A stretch of DNA of 64,000 bases, from the NCBI RefSeq assembly GCF_041320665.1, contig NZ_CP166730.1, positions 2,976,001 through 3,040,000 of the forward strand, in the 5' to 3' direction. A program made the position numbers and the translations under genes. The stretch comes from Comamonas sp. GB3 AK4-5. GTDB taxonomy: Bacteria; Pseudomonadota; Gammaproteobacteria; Burkholderiales; Burkholderiaceae_C. The notes beneath the pieces are model-generated. The model was not told where the DNA came from. It ran no database searches and saw only the letters and a program-made list of their open reading frames with translations. Below are positions 1-9,105 of the stretch, in pieces; the stretch's first letter is position 1, and each line of letters begins with the position of its first letter.

Positions 1-729
1 GCAGGCCTGCTGTATTACCTGCCCAGCTCCACGCTGGCCGTGGCCATGCTCTTTATGCTGGCCGACATCATGGACCGCTGGCGCAACGCGGGGGCCAGCC
101 GCGTGGACATCGACGACGAGGATGCCCCCTTCCTCAATCCAGAGCTGGTGCCGACCGAATCCATGAACCTGGACGAGCATGAAGAGGTGCTGATCGGCCG
201 CGTCATTCCCGCGGCGGCCGCCTTCCTGGGCATTGCCTTCATCCTGTGCACGCTGGTGGTGACCGGCCTGCCGCCGCTGTCCGGTTTCATCGGCAAATTC
301 GCCATGCTGACCACCCTGGTCAACCCCGTGGGCCTGGGCCAGTCGGCCGGCTACCAGGCCGGCACGCTGGGCTGGGTGCTGGTGGCCCTGCTGATTACCA
401 CCGGCCTGTGCGCTCTGGTGGCGCTGACACGCGCCGGCATCCGCCATTTCTGGGCCACCCACGGCCGCGCCACCCCCGAGCTGCGGATTGTGGAAGGCCT
501 GCCGATTGCGGCCCTGATGGCCTTGTGCGTGGTGCTCACCCTGCAGGCCCACACCGTGATGGAGTTCACCCAGAACGCGGCCAATGCCCTGCACTCGCCC
601 TCCACCTACATCCGCGCCGTGATGCAGCAGCGCCCCGTGCCCAATCCCGTGCCTGCTGCTGCCGCACCCGCTGTCCCCGCATTTACGCCTTCCGCCATCG
701 TGGTGCCCACCGCAGAGGCCGCCCCATGA
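1..729 (+). CDS. mrpD: Mrp-type cation/H+ antiporter subunit D, C-terminal part (5' end outside the window)
   Basis: Membrane subunit of the multi-subunit Mrp (Mnh/Pha) Na+ or K+/H+ antiporter, related to the proton-pumping NuoL/M/N subunits of complex I. The reading frame is open from the first base and has no start, so only about 242 C-terminal residues are present. Four hydrophobic stretches are visible, including the conserved TGLPPLSGFIGKF stretch, separated by an acidic loop (DIDDEDAPFLNPE). The last 35 residues are an Ala/Pro-rich tail. Its TGA overlaps the ATG of the next gene (ATGA), so it is translationally coupled to mrpE-F-G. That neighbourhood makes the family call firm; which cation it carries cannot be read from the sequence. 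Confidence 0.93.
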   Translation, partial: AGLLYYLPSSTLAVAMLFMLADIMDRWRNAGASRVDIDDEDAPFLNPELVPTESMNLDEHEEVLIGRVIPAAAAFLGIAFILCTLVVTGLPPLSGFIGKFAMLTTLVNPVGLGQSAGYQAGTLGWVLVALLITTGLCALVALTRAGIRHFWATHGRATPELRIVEGLPIAALMALCVVLTLQAHTVMEFTQNAANALHSPSTYIRAVMQQRPVPNPVPAAAAPAVPAFTPSAIVVPTAEAAP

Positions 730-1214
730 AGCACATTCTTCCCGCACCGCTGCTGTCGGTGATTTTGTTCGTGGTCTGGCTGCTGCTCAACCGCTCGTTC
801 AGCGCAGGCCATCTGGTGCTGGCCGCCGTGCTGGGCATTGCCATTCCGCTGCTCACGCGCGGACTGCGTCCGCTGCCCGTGCGCATACGCCACCCCTGGA
901 CGGTGATCAAGCTGGCAAGCACCGTGGTCAAGGACACCACCATTTCCAATCTGGCGGTGCTGCGCCTGCTGCTGCGCCCCGCAAAACGCCAGCATCCTCC
1001 GGGCTTTGTGCATATTCCGCTGGATATGCGCGACCCCAATGCCCTGGCCGTGCTGGCCATGATCGTCTGCATCACCCCCGGCACAGCCTGGGCGGAGCTC
1101 TCGCGTGACCGCTCCATGCTGATGCTGCATGTGCTGGAGGTGGACGACGCCGCCAAGATCGCTGCCCATGTCAAGCGCTGCTACGAGCGCCCCCTGATGG
1201 AGATTTTCGAATGA
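726..1214 (+). CDS. mrpE: Mrp-type cation/H+ antiporter subunit E
   Basis: Small membrane subunit (162 aa) of the Mrp antiporter, the usual MnhE size. It has two N-terminal hydrophobic segments (about residues 8-25 and 29-45) followed by a cytoplasmic domain. The segment VCITPGTAWAEL, around residues 114-125, is the family hallmark. The ATG overlaps the mrpD stop by four bases, and the gene ends by overlapping the mrpF start (ATGA). These overlaps fix both the start choice and the operon structure. Its role is in assembly and stability of the antiporter complex rather than in cation binding (family knowledge). Confidence 0.92.
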   Translation: MKHILPAPLLSVILFVVWLLLNRSFSAGHLVLAAVLGIAIPLLTRGLRPLPVRIRHPWTVIKLASTVVKDTTISNLAVLRLLLRPAKRQHPPGFVHIPLDMRDPNALAVLAMIVCITPGTAWAELSRDRSMLMLHVLEVDDAAKIAAHVKRCYERPLMEIFE

Positions 1215-1489
1215 GCCTGTGGCTGACCTATGCGCTCACCCTGGCGCTGTTTCTGCTGGCCGTGGCCATGGTCTGCTGCCTGCTGCGCCTGCTCAAAGGG
1301 CCCTCTGCGCAAGACCGCGTGCTGGCCCTGGACTGCATGTACATCAACGGCATGCTCTTGATGCTGGTGCTGGGCATTACCTATGGCTCCAGCGCCTACT
1401 TCGAGGCGGCCTTGCTGATTGCGCTGTTCGGCTGCGTCAGCTCCACCGCCATGGCCAAGTTCCTGCTGCGCGGCGAGGTGATCGAATGA
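1211..1489 (+). CDS. mrpF: Mrp-type cation/H+ antiporter subunit F
   Basis: A 92-residue protein with three predicted membrane helices, matching the MnhF/PhaF subunit in length and topology. The segment KGPSAQDRVLALD after the first helix is typical of the family (GPT/S-x-x-DR). It overlaps mrpE upstream and mrpG downstream by four bases each, so D-E-F-G form one coupled operon. Subunits A, B and C would be expected upstream, outside this window. Confidence 0.92.
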   Translation: MSLWLTYALTLALFLLAVAMVCCLLRLLKGPSAQDRVLALDCMYINGMLLMLVLGITYGSSAYFEAALLIALFGCVSSTAMAKFLLRGEVIE

Positions 1490-1884
1490 GTGATGTCATG
1501 CTCCCACTGTGGGCCCAGGTGGCCATTGGCGTGCTGGCAGTCTGCGGCGCACTGGTTGCGCTGATGGGCTCGCTGGGGCTGCTGCAACTGAAGACGTATT
1601 ACGAGCGTGTGCATGCGCCCTCCATCGTGGCCACGCTGGGCTGCTGGCTGATCATGTGGGCCTCCATCATCTTCTTCTCGGTCTCCAACCATGGCTTTGC
1701 AGCCCACCCGCTGCTGATTGCGGTGTTCATCGCCGTGACCGTGCCCATCACCACCATTTTTCTGATGCGCGCTGCCCTGTTCCGCGACCGACGTGCCGGT
1801 CGCAACGTGCCGCCCAGTGTCAGCGGCCTGGTGCGCAACGAACCCCTGACCGAAGAAGAAGCCGCCAGCGCTATCAAAGACTGA
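1486..1884 (+). CDS. mrpG: Mrp-type cation/H+ antiporter subunit G
   Basis: Last gene of the antiporter operon, 132 aa. Three membrane helices lie in the first 100 residues, with the MnhG signature region GSLGLLQLKTYYERVHAPS near residues 29-47. A hydrophilic C-terminal tail rich in Glu and Ala follows. The start ATG overlaps the mrpF stop (ATGA at 1486-1489); an alternative upstream start in this frame would run through mrpF and is not credible. No clear terminator was seen in the 150 bases before crcB. Confidence 0.9.
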   Translation: MSDVMLPLWAQVAIGVLAVCGALVALMGSLGLLQLKTYYERVHAPSIVATLGCWLIMWASIIFFSVSNHGFAAHPLLIAVFIAVTVPITTIFLMRAALFRDRRAGRNVPPSVSGLVRNEPLTEEEAASAIKD

Positions 1885-2037
1885 GCGCATGATGCGCTCT
1901 GCATCTGCGCCAAAGCACTTTTTCACCTGAAGTTCGCAGACCCGACACCCTCGGGCCCTCATTGCGCCAGTGCGGCTGCCATCCCACCGCGTGCCTGCGC
2001 CACACCGGCCTGTCTTGCACCCTCTACACTGGCGGGC

Positions 2038-2400
2038 ATGCAACAAGTTCTTGCCATCTGCCTGGGCGCCTGCCTGGGCGCCCTGTCCCGCTGGAAGCTG
2101 GGCCTGTGGCTCAGCGTCCCGGGCGCCCTGCCCTGGGGCACCTTGGCAGCCAATGCCATTGGCGGCTATCTGATCGGCGTGTGCGTGGCGTTCTTCCAGA
2201 CCCACTCTGGCATAGACCCCGTATGGCGGCTGCTGCTGGTCACCGGTTTCCTGGGCGCACTGACCACTTTCTCCAGCTTCTCGGCCGAGGTGGTGGAACT
2301 GCTGCAGCAAGGCCGCTGGAGCATGGCCGCCGGCTGGGCTGCTACGCACCTGGCGGTATCGCTGCTGCTGACCATCGCGGGCATCGCCACGGTGAGGTAA
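2038..2400 (+). CDS. crcB: CrcB/Fluc fluoride ion exporter
   Basis: Small four-helix inner-membrane protein (120 aa) that forms a dual-topology dimeric fluoride channel and relieves fluoride toxicity. The family motifs are visible: GTLAANAIGGYLIGV (about residues 37-51) supplies the pore Asn, and TGFLGALTTFSSFS (about 67-80) carries the TTFS(S/T)F phenylalanine-box motif. The preceding 150 bases contain a weak TACACT -10-like hexamer but nothing resembling the fluoride (crcB) riboswitch. It is transcribed in the same direction as the mrp operon, with a gap of about 150 bases. Confidence 0.93.
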   Translation: MQQVLAICLGACLGALSRWKLGLWLSVPGALPWGTLAANAIGGYLIGVCVAFFQTHSGIDPVWRLLLVTGFLGALTTFSSFSAEVVELLQQGRWSMAAGWAATHLAVSLLLTIAGIATVR

Positions 2401-2516
2401 CGCTTGCGCCAGAGCATGCCCATACCGCCCAGTCAAAGAATTCCGCGCAGTTGCTGCAGAGGGGCTTGCAGTTCTGCGAAGATGCCCTTCTTGATCACGG
2501 AGTTTTCTGGAAATCT

Positions 2517-3395
2517 ATGGACGCATCGCTCTCCCTGCACGACCGCTCTTTGGCTGAATCCCTGGCTGATCTGGAAGCCCCCACCCAGGTTGCCGACAGC
2601 GTGGATCTCACCCAACCCGACGCCCACCGCCTTGCGTTTGCCGATCCCGAATTCATGGCCCGCCGGGAAACCCGGGGCATACGCTTCCAGCTGGAAATGC
2701 TCAAGCCCGATATCGGCCAGTCCGAGTTCGGCATCGAACACACCGTGGTGGTGTATGGCAGCGCCCGCTTTGCTGCACCCGAAGCCGCGGCCCAGCAGTT
2801 GCAAGAAGCCAAAGCCAGCGGCGATGCGCAGCGCATTGCCAAGGCCGGGCAGGCCGTGCGCAACGCCCATCGCTACGACCAGGCCCGCGCCTTCGCCAAG
2901 CTGGTGGCCGAGCACAGCCTGCGCCAGCCCCAGGACCAGCGCATGTACATCTGCACCGGTGGCGGCCCCGGCATCATGGAAGCCGCCAACCGCGGCGCCC
3001 ATGAAGCCGGTGCGCCCAATGTGGGCCTGAACATCCTGCTGCCGCACGAGCAATCGGGCAACCGTTTCATCACGCCGGGCCTGAGCTTCAAGTTCCACTA
3101 CTTCGCCCTGCGCAAGATGCACTTCATGATGCGTGCCAAGGCGCTGGTGGCCTTCCCTGGCGGCTTCGGCACCATGGACGAGCTGTTTGAGGTACTGACC
3201 CTGGTGCAAACCACCAAGGTCAAACCCGTGCCCATCATCTTGTTCGACTCGGCCTTCTGGAAAAAGCTCTACAACTTCGACATGCTGGTCGAGGAAGGCA
3301 TGATCTCGGCCAAGGACCTGGAGCTGTTCCACTACGTGGACGACCCAGCCCAGGCTTGGGACATCATCAAGAAGTTCTACAACCTGCCGGACTGA
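2517..3395 (+). CDS. LOG-family Rossmann-fold protein (putative nucleotide 5'-monophosphate phosphoribohydrolase)
   Basis: A 292-residue protein with the two LOG-family fingerprints: GGGPGIMEAANRGA in the middle and PGGFGTMDE about 60 residues later (PGGxGTxxE). In LOG and YvdD enzymes these form the active site that cleaves the N-glycosidic bond of a nucleoside monophosphate such as AMP or cytokinin riboside phosphate. About 110 residues precede the Rossmann core, longer than the minimal family, as in a subgroup of proteobacterial homologues. I chose ATG at 2517 because similarity to the family and good codon use begin there; the open frame extends upstream into crcB. A terminator hairpin follows closely. 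The physiological substrate is unknown. Confidence 0.85.
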   Translation: MDASLSLHDRSLAESLADLEAPTQVADSVDLTQPDAHRLAFADPEFMARRETRGIRFQLEMLKPDIGQSEFGIEHTVVVYGSARFAAPEAAAQQLQEAKASGDAQRIAKAGQAVRNAHRYDQARAFAKLVAEHSLRQPQDQRMYICTGGGPGIMEAANRGAHEAGAPNVGLNILLPHEQSGNRFITPGLSFKFHYFALRKMHFMMRAKALVAFPGGFGTMDELFEVLTLVQTTKVKPVPIILFDSAFWKKLYNFDMLVEEGMISAKDLELFHYVDDPAQAWDIIKKFYNLPD

Positions 3396-3415
3396 GGTTT
3401 TTCTTCTTTTCTGCC

Positions 3416-3448
3416 AAGCCCGTGAGCCACCAAGCCACGGGCTTTTTT
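3416..3448 (+). terminator. Rho-independent terminator after the LOG gene
   Basis: AAGCCCGTG pairs with CACGGGCTT across a short loop and is followed by TTTTTT. It lies 20 bases after the stop at 3395, as expected for an intrinsic terminator. Confidence 0.85.
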
Positions 3449-3527
3449 ACTGCTTGGTCCAGCTACATCTTTGCCATACTCTGGCTTGCTTGTACCCACG
3501 CCGTAAAAATCGGCGCGGCCCACGCCA

Positions 3528-3629
3528 GGGCACCGCGCAAGGGCCGCCTTGTATCCCGATTAGGCGCTGGTGCCGTCCCCCTCCACGCGTAGCGATAGAG
3601 AGGGGGAAGATGCGCAGCGGCTCAGGGGG
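3528..3629 (-). repeat. Dispersed 3'-abutting repeat, copy 1
   Basis: On the minus strand this reads CCCCCTGAGCCGCTGCGC, then a CCCCC...GGGGG hairpin, GACGGCACCAGCGC and GGCGGCCCTTGCGCGGTGCC. The same order of blocks occurs at 23062, 25068, 39353 and 54988, each time touching the stop codon of a gene read in the same direction. Here the TGA stop of the MFS gene lies inside the CCCCCTGAG block. The loop part has an insertion relative to other copies. Confidence 0.75.
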
Positions 3630-4812
3630 TGCTTACATGCTCCGGCAAATCATCCCGCCCAATCAGCCAGGGCAGGCGCGCGCTGCCGCCCACCACGGCG
3701 CCCACGGCCCAGAACAGTGCCGACACACCGACCACCGCGCCCAGGGTGCCGAACAGCATGGGCATGACCACGCTGGAGCCGTTGATGGCCATCATGCGCA
3801 GGCCCAGGGCCTCACCGTGGCGCTGGGGTGGCGTGATCTGGTGGATCATGCTCATCACCATGGGCTGGACCGAGCCCAGCACCAGGCCCAGCAGCACCGA
3901 ACAGGCCCCCATGCTCCAGGCCCCCGGCATCAGCGGATAGAGCATGAACAGCAGCGCCGCCAGCACCATGGCGGTGAACACCACCTGCCATTCGCTGATG
4001 CGTTCGGACAGCAAAGGCACCAGCAGGCGGATGGCGGCGGCGGCAATGGCAAACGCGCCCAGGATGGAGCCGATCACCGAGGCCGACAGCCCACGCTCGT
4101 GGCCCAAAATGGGCACGACAAAGGTGTGCACATCCCAGCAGGACGACAGCGCCCAGTTCATCAGCAGCAGGCGGCGAAAGCCCCGGTTCTGGAACAGATC
4201 CCAGGCCGTGGCCTGCTGGGCCGCAGCGGGTGCCGCGTCCTGTGGCGACTCCTGCACCGTGCGCGACAGCAGCCAGGCCGCCAGTGGCAGCAGGGCCAGC
4301 AGCACAAAGGCGGCGCGAAAACCCGTGGTGCTGGCGGCCTGGCCACCGGCATAGTCAATCAGCAGGCCGGCCGCAAACGGCCCCAGAAAATTGGACACCG
4401 CCGGGCCAATCGCCAGCCAGCTGAACACCTTGCGCAGCTGGGTCTTGTCATGTGCGCTGCGCCCCACATGGCGCTGCAGCGCGATGATGGCCGCGCCCGA
4501 GGCGCCCCCGGTCAGCAAGGCCGCCGCGCACAGCACGGGGTAGAGGGGAAAGACCGCAGCCGCGCCGGCGCCCAGCATGGCGGCCGCCACACTCCAGGCC
4601 AGCGGGCGTTTGAGGCCATGGCGGTCGGCATAGCGGCCGGCAGGCAGGGACAGAAACACCTGGGTCAGGGCAAACAAGGCCAGCAAAAAGCCCACGGCGG
4701 CGGCCGAATAGCCTTCGCGCAGCGCCAGCAAGGGGGTGGCCATGCGCATGCCCGTCATACAGGCATGGATGGAAATTTGCGCCCCAATCAGGCGCAGCAA
4801 GGCAGCATTCAC
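3622..4812 (-). CDS. MFS transporter
   Basis: A 396-residue major facilitator superfamily protein with twelve predicted hydrophobic segments. The MFS loop 2-3 signature appears as GRYADRHGLKRPL (about residues 58-70). A longer hydrophilic central loop (around residues 195-225) separates the two six-helix halves. The start is GTG at 4812, overlapping the rmuC stop by four bases (GTGA), so it is probably translated from the rmuC transcript. The C-terminal STP and the stop codon lie within a dispersed repeat. The substrate cannot be predicted; drug or metabolite efflux is the common role of this subgroup. Confidence 0.85.
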   Translation of the reverse strand: MNAALLRLIGAQISIHACMTGMRMATPLLALREGYSAAAVGFLLALFALTQVFLSLPAGRYADRHGLKRPLAWSVAAAMLGAGAAAVFPLYPVLCAAALLTGGASGAAIIALQRHVGRSAHDKTQLRKVFSWLAIGPAVSNFLGPFAAGLLIDYAGGQAASTTGFRAAFVLLALLPLAAWLLSRTVQESPQDAAPAAAQQATAWDLFQNRGFRRLLLMNWALSSCWDVHTFVVPILGHERGLSASVIGSILGAFAIAAAAIRLLVPLLSERISEWQVVFTAMVLAALLFMLYPLMPGAWSMGACSVLLGLVLGSVQPMVMSMIHQITPPQRHGEALGLRMMAINGSSVVMPMLFGTLGAVVGVSALFWAVGAVVGGSARLPWLIGRDDLPEHVSTP

Positions 4813-6248
4813 GCGTTCACATCCTCATCATCCAGTCCTGCTCCGCCCGGCTGCGCAGGCGCTTCTCCAGGCGGCAATGCAGCAACCGCCATGGCGGCCC
4901 CCAGGGCATCTGCCCCTGGCGCAGGCAGCTCCTGCACGCCGCGCAGCCTGCGCTGTATGGCGCGGGTGCGCACATCCACCTGCTCAAAGCGGCGGGCGGC
5001 GGCATCAATCGATTTGCGCGTGGCCTCCACCACCTCACCAAACTTGGCGAACTCGGTCTTGACCTGGCCCAGCACCGCCCAGACCTCGGAGGAACGCTGC
5101 TCGATGGCAAGGGTCTTGAAGCCCATTTGCAGACTGCTGAGCATGGCCGCCAGATTGGCCGGCCCCGTCACCACCACGCGGCTGTCGTTTTGCAGGGCCT
5201 CGACCAGACCGGGCCGGCGCAGCACCTCGGCAAAAAGGCTTTCGCTGGGCAGATACATCACGGCAAAGTCCGTGGTGTGGGGCGGTGCCAGGTATTTGGC
5301 GGCGATTTTTTTGGCCTCGGCACGGATGGAGGATTCAAAGGCATTGCCGGCCGCGGCCACCTGGGCGCGCTCACCGGCGTCCAGCGCATCCTGCAGGCGC
5401 TGGTAATGCTCCACCGGGTATTTGGCGTCGATGGGCAGCCACACTGGCGCGTCGTCCACCCCGCCCTGGCCCGGAAGGCGGATGGCGAACTCCACCAGCT
5501 CGTCGCTGCCCGGCAAAGTCTTCACGTTCTTGGCGTACTGGGCGGGCGTGAGCACGTTGTCGATGATGGCGCCCAGTTGCACCTCGCCCCAGGTGCCACG
5601 GGTCTTCACATTGGTCATCACGCGCTTCAAATCACCCACGCTGCCGGCCAGGGTCTGCATCTCGCCCAGGCCTTTGTGCACCTGCTCCAGCCGGTCGCTG
5701 ACCAGCTTGAAGGACTCGCCCAGGCGCTGCTCCAGCGTCTCATGCAGCTTCTCGTCCACCGTGCGGCGCATGGCTTCGAGCTTGTCGGCGTTGTCGGTCT
5801 GTATGGCCGCCAGCCGCTCGTTGAGCGTGCCGCGCAACTGCTCGGCGCTGTGCAGATTGCCCTGCTGCAGCCGGTGCAGCTGCTGGGCCAGGGCCTCTTG
5901 CAGCTGCTGAAAATGCTGCTGCAGCTCCTGGCGGCTGGCCCGGGCCTCGGCCAGGCTTTGGGCCATGCGCCCTTCCACCAACTTGCGCAGGCTGTCGCTG
6001 GCGGCCTGCTGGTGCTGGTTCAGGTGGTGAGAGAGGCCCAGCAACTGCTGGGTCATATGCTCCAGCGCGCCGTCGCTCTTGGCCAGGGCCAGCTGGGTCT
6101 GCTGCGCGGCTTGCTGCAAGGCCTGCAGCGGCTGGGCCAGGCCGGCATCCACACCGCCGCTACGCGGGCGCAACACCAGCCACAGCTGCAGCAGCAACAC
6201 CGCCAGCAGCAGCCCCAAGGCCAACCAGATCATCCATGTCTGCAGCAC
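4809..6248 (-). CDS. rmuC: DNA recombination protein RmuC
   Basis: A 479-residue protein with one N-terminal membrane helix (about residues 6-27), a long Gln/Ala/Leu-rich coiled coil (about 45-200) and a C-terminal RmuC domain of the PD-(D/E)XK nuclease-like fold (about 210-400). Typical blocks are GTWGEVQLGAIIDN, WLPIDAKYPVEHY and FAVMYLPSESLFAEV. RmuC restricts recombination at inverted repeats in E. coli, which is of interest given the large palindromic elements in this window. The start is GTG at 6248 with AAGGAGCG seven bases upstream. It is followed by the overlapping MFS gene. Confidence 0.93.
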   Translation of the reverse strand: MLQTWMIWLALGLLLAVLLLQLWLVLRPRSGGVDAGLAQPLQALQQAAQQTQLALAKSDGALEHMTQQLLGLSHHLNQHQQAASDSLRKLVEGRMAQSLAEARASRQELQQHFQQLQEALAQQLHRLQQGNLHSAEQLRGTLNERLAAIQTDNADKLEAMRRTVDEKLHETLEQRLGESFKLVSDRLEQVHKGLGEMQTLAGSVGDLKRVMTNVKTRGTWGEVQLGAIIDNVLTPAQYAKNVKTLPGSDELVEFAIRLPGQGGVDDAPVWLPIDAKYPVEHYQRLQDALDAGERAQVAAAGNAFESSIRAEAKKIAAKYLAPPHTTDFAVMYLPSESLFAEVLRRPGLVEALQNDSRVVVTGPANLAAMLSSLQMGFKTLAIEQRSSEVWAVLGQVKTEFAKFGEVVEATRKSIDAAARRFEQVDVRTRAIQRRLRGVQELPAPGADALGAAMAVAALPPGEAPAQPGGAGLDDEDVNA

Positions 6249-6614
6249 AAGCGCTCCTTACCTAAAAACAATAGCTATCTCTGCAGCATTTTCGCCAGTT
6301 GCAGATAACAACAGCATCCAAAGTGGCGCTGTATCTGCACAGAAAGCTCACTTTTTCTCAGGCACTGCTGCCAGCCGGAGCGGGCCTGAGCAGCCCAGCA
6401 GGCGTGGCACCAAAGCCCACAACGGCCAGGCAGCGCTTCAGGCGCGGCGTCTCGCCCGCAGACAGTATGTCGGCGAGCAACAAAGCATGAGGCGCTGCAT
6501 GGCCGCCTCAACACGAGGCGGCAGCGAGCCGCAAGGCGAGGACATTCCGCCAATCGCGCTCACTGCACCAAGGTCGCGGCTTCATGCCGCACCCCGAAAT
6601 TGCACGCAAGTTTT
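6249..6614. other. Intergenic stretch without a recognisable gene
   Basis: These 366 bases separate rmuC (transcribed away to the left) from the 3' end of the 2-hydroxyacid dehydrogenase gene. I see no coding signal, RNA gene or clear terminator. There is an AATAGCTAT tract near 6269 and a GC-rich GGAGCGGGCCTGAGCAGC stretch near 6378. A similar GGAGCGGGCCCGAGCAGC occurs near 28882, so it may be another dispersed repeat. Confidence 0.5.
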
Positions 6615-7616
6615 TCAAGACCAGCGTGGTGCTCGGGCTGTGGCGTTGGGCTGGTTGACGGGGGTCAGCGGCGCCTTACCTCCCAGCACGGCCACCAGGT
6701 TGTCCGCCGCCAACTGCGCCATGGCGCGGCGCGTGCCCATGGTGGCGCTGGCGATATGCGGGGTCAGCACCACATTCGGCACAGTGAGCAGATTGGGGTG
6801 GACAGCGGGCTCGCCCTCAAACACATCCAGGCCGGCGGCCGCAATGGTCTTGGCGCGCAGGGCCTGGGCCAGGGCCGCATCGTCCACAATGCCGCCGCGG
6901 GCGATATTGATCAGCGTGGCCGTGGGCTTCATCTGCGCCAGCTCGGCCGCGCCAATGGTGTGGCGGTTTTCGGGCGTGAAGGGCAACACCAGCACCACAT
7001 GGTCGGCGGTCTGCAGCAACTCGCCCTTGCCCACATAGCGGGCCTTGCATTCGGCCTCCAGCGCAGGCGTGAGACGGGAGCGGTTGTGGTAGATCACCTG
7101 CATGCCAAAGCCATGGGCGCCACGTCTGGCAATGCCCTGGCCTATGCGACCCATGCCGATGATGCCCAGCGTGCTGCCATGCACCTCGGCGCCGGCAAAC
7201 AGGTCATAGCGCCATTCCTTCCACAGTCCGGCACGCAGGTAATGCTCGCTTTCGGTGATACGACGGGCCGTAGCCATCAACAGCGCAAAGCCGAAGTCGG
7301 CCGTGGTCTCGGTCAGCACATCGGGGGCATTGGTGGCCTGCACGCCGGCCGCCGTGATGGCGGGCACATCGAAGTTGTTATAGCCCACGGCCATGTTGGA
7401 GACCACCTTGAGCTGGGGGCAAGCGGCCAGCAGCGCGGCATTGATGGTCTGCGAGCCCGTGGTCAGCACGCCGTCCTTGCCCTGCAGCTGGCGGGCCAGT
7501 TCTTCGGGGCTCCACTGCACGTCCTCCTGGTTGGCCTGCACATCGAAATGCTGGCGCAAAAAGTCCACCACTTCGGGCGAGATGGCACGGGCAATCAGAA
7601 TGCGGGGGGCTGGCAT
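6615..7616 (-). CDS. D-isomer-specific 2-hydroxyacid dehydrogenase (glyoxylate/hydroxypyruvate reductase type)
   Basis: NAD(P)-dependent cytoplasmic oxidoreductase of 333 aa that interconverts a 2-keto acid and a D-2-hydroxy acid, most likely glyoxylate/glycolate or hydroxypyruvate/glycerate. The dinucleotide-binding motif GMGRIG is at residues 154-159. The catalytic trio is Arg240 (NIARGG), Glu269 (FEGEP) and His287 (TPHIAS). The substrate-side segment VGYNNFD (residues 78-84) is the glyoxylate reductase style of motif. It is followed on the same strand by a gap before rmuC and preceded by an HD-GYP gene, so it appears monocistronic. Substrate assignment is inference. Confidence 0.88.
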   Translation of the reverse strand: MPAPRILIARAISPEVVDFLRQHFDVQANQEDVQWSPEELARQLQGKDGVLTTGSQTINAALLAACPQLKVVSNMAVGYNNFDVPAITAAGVQATNAPDVLTETTADFGFALLMATARRITESEHYLRAGLWKEWRYDLFAGAEVHGSTLGIIGMGRIGQGIARRGAHGFGMQVIYHNRSRLTPALEAECKARYVGKGELLQTADHVVLVLPFTPENRHTIGAAELAQMKPTATLINIARGGIVDDAALAQALRAKTIAAAGLDVFEGEPAVHPNLLTVPNVVLTPHIASATMGTRRAMAQLAADNLVAVLGGKAPLTPVNQPNATARAPRWS

Positions 7617-7664
7617 GGCGGGGGAGTCTCCATTGGGGTTGTGTGGTTCAAATCCGCGCCGGCA

Positions 7665-9029
7665 TCAAGCCTGCGGCGCGGTCGTGGCGGCATCCGCACG
7701 ACCTTGCTCCAAGGCTTTGCGGCTGCTGTGTATCCAGGTCCACAGCGCCCGCTCCACTTCGGAGGGCGAGCGCTCGTTGGGGGGCCAGCGGCGCTGGCAG
7801 GTGTGCATACAGCTGTCGAGCTGCCACAGCACTTCGCGGTGAATCAGGCCCAGCTCGGCCGCGCTGTCGGGCATTTGCGCCAGGATGCGCTGCCAGTCCT
7901 CCTGGGGGCGTGGGTGGGCACCGGACTCGGCCAACGACACTTCCAGCGCACGCATGCGGGTGTCCATCCACATCAGCGCGCGGCTACCGGTCTGTGCCTG
8001 CCATTGCGCGGGCAGCACGCGCTTGCAGGAGGCCCAGTAACGCAGCACGGTGGCCACGGTCTGGCAGTCGCGCAGCACATCGTCCGGTGACACCGCAGGC
8101 GCCGTGCTGCTGGCGTGCTGCAGCAAGCTGAGCACCGAGGCCACATGCTCGGCGGGATAGCGGCCTGCATGCAGGCGCAGCATCAGCGACAGGCGCTGCC
8201 CAGCTGCGGCCAGGTATTTGCCAAAAAAGGCGGACACCACTTCGGCCACCATCAGCACGCGGCCCATGGGCGATATGGCATCGCCCATCAGATGGCGTGG
8301 GTAGCCGCTGCCATCCATGCATTCATGGTGTTCCAGCACCGCGTCTTCCACACTGAAGGGGTAGGCCCCCATGGCCTGCACCACCATGGAGCCGGTGATG
8401 GAGTGCGCCGCCAGCTGGGCGCGCTCGCGGTCGGAAAGCTGGTAGTTCGCATCCGTCCAGACGTTGGACATATAGAGCATGCCCACATCGTGCAGCAGAG
8501 CGGCCGCTGCCAGCCTGGCGCACTGCCCCTCTTCCCAGCCGGCGCGAATGCCCAGGAACAAGGCCACCATGGCCATCAGCAGGCTGTGCTCGAACAGCGC
8601 GGGCAGTTGGTCCTGCATCAACGTCATCTTGAAGCGTGCCTGCGCCGGCCAGTGCATCAGCCGCAAGGCCCGGCCCAGCAAAGCACCTTCGGTGCCCAGC
8701 TCGGCGGCCAGCAAACGGCCCAGGGGGTGCTCCTCCATCAGGCGCATCACCTCCGCATACAGCGCGGTGATGTCCACCGGATCGCTGACCGTGAGCTGCG
8801 CATCCAGCGGGGCAGGCAGGCGGTGCGCGCCCAGCAGCTGCAGCAAATTGCCATCCAGCACGCGGCCAGGCTCCAGCAAAGGCACGCCCAGCGCCGAGAC
8901 CACGGGCTCCGCCACCACCACCTCGCGCCGCGCTGCCATGCGCGCTACGGCGTTCAGATAGTGGCGATTGCTGTGTAGCGATGCCATGGCCGTGGCCAAG
9001 GTGTCTGCGTCATCTAGCGCACTGCCCAT
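7665..9029 (-). CDS. HD-GYP domain protein, probable cyclic-di-GMP phosphodiesterase
   Basis: A 454-residue cytoplasmic protein. The HD-GYP domain lies at about residues 140-320 and the metal and catalytic residues are intact: EHS (His148), HD (180-181), His209, and HHECMDGSGYP (residues 234-244), the canonical HHExxDGxGYP motif. HD-GYP enzymes hydrolyse c-di-GMP to GMP or pGpG. The roughly 135-residue N-terminal region has no recognised domain, and there is no receiver or membrane sensor in sequence. I chose ATG at 9029 (MGSALDD) because the upstream 20 codons are Cys-rich and unlike the rest; no strong ribosome site is visible. Confidence 0.88.
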   Translation of the reverse strand: MGSALDDADTLATAMASLHSNRHYLNAVARMAARREVVVAEPVVSALGVPLLEPGRVLDGNLLQLLGAHRLPAPLDAQLTVSDPVDITALYAEVMRLMEEHPLGRLLAAELGTEGALLGRALRLMHWPAQARFKMTLMQDQLPALFEHSLLMAMVALFLGIRAGWEEGQCARLAAAALLHDVGMLYMSNVWTDANYQLSDRERAQLAAHSITGSMVVQAMGAYPFSVEDAVLEHHECMDGSGYPRHLMGDAISPMGRVLMVAEVVSAFFGKYLAAAGQRLSLMLRLHAGRYPAEHVASVLSLLQHASSTAPAVSPDDVLRDCQTVATVLRYWASCKRVLPAQWQAQTGSRALMWMDTRMRALEVSLAESGAHPRPQEDWQRILAQMPDSAAELGLIHREVLWQLDSCMHTCQRRWPPNERSPSEVERALWTWIHSSRKALEQGRADAATTAPQA

Positions 9030-9105
9030 ACACACTCTCTTGCTGCATTCCACTTGCTGCGTTGCATTGCCATGGATGCGCCAGCACATCCATGGTTTCT
9101 TCGGC

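Noticed and set aside
1885..2037. Possible fluoride riboswitch upstream of crcB
   Set aside because: The sequence lacks the conserved pseudoknot and GGCGATGG-type 5' motif; no supporting structure was seen.
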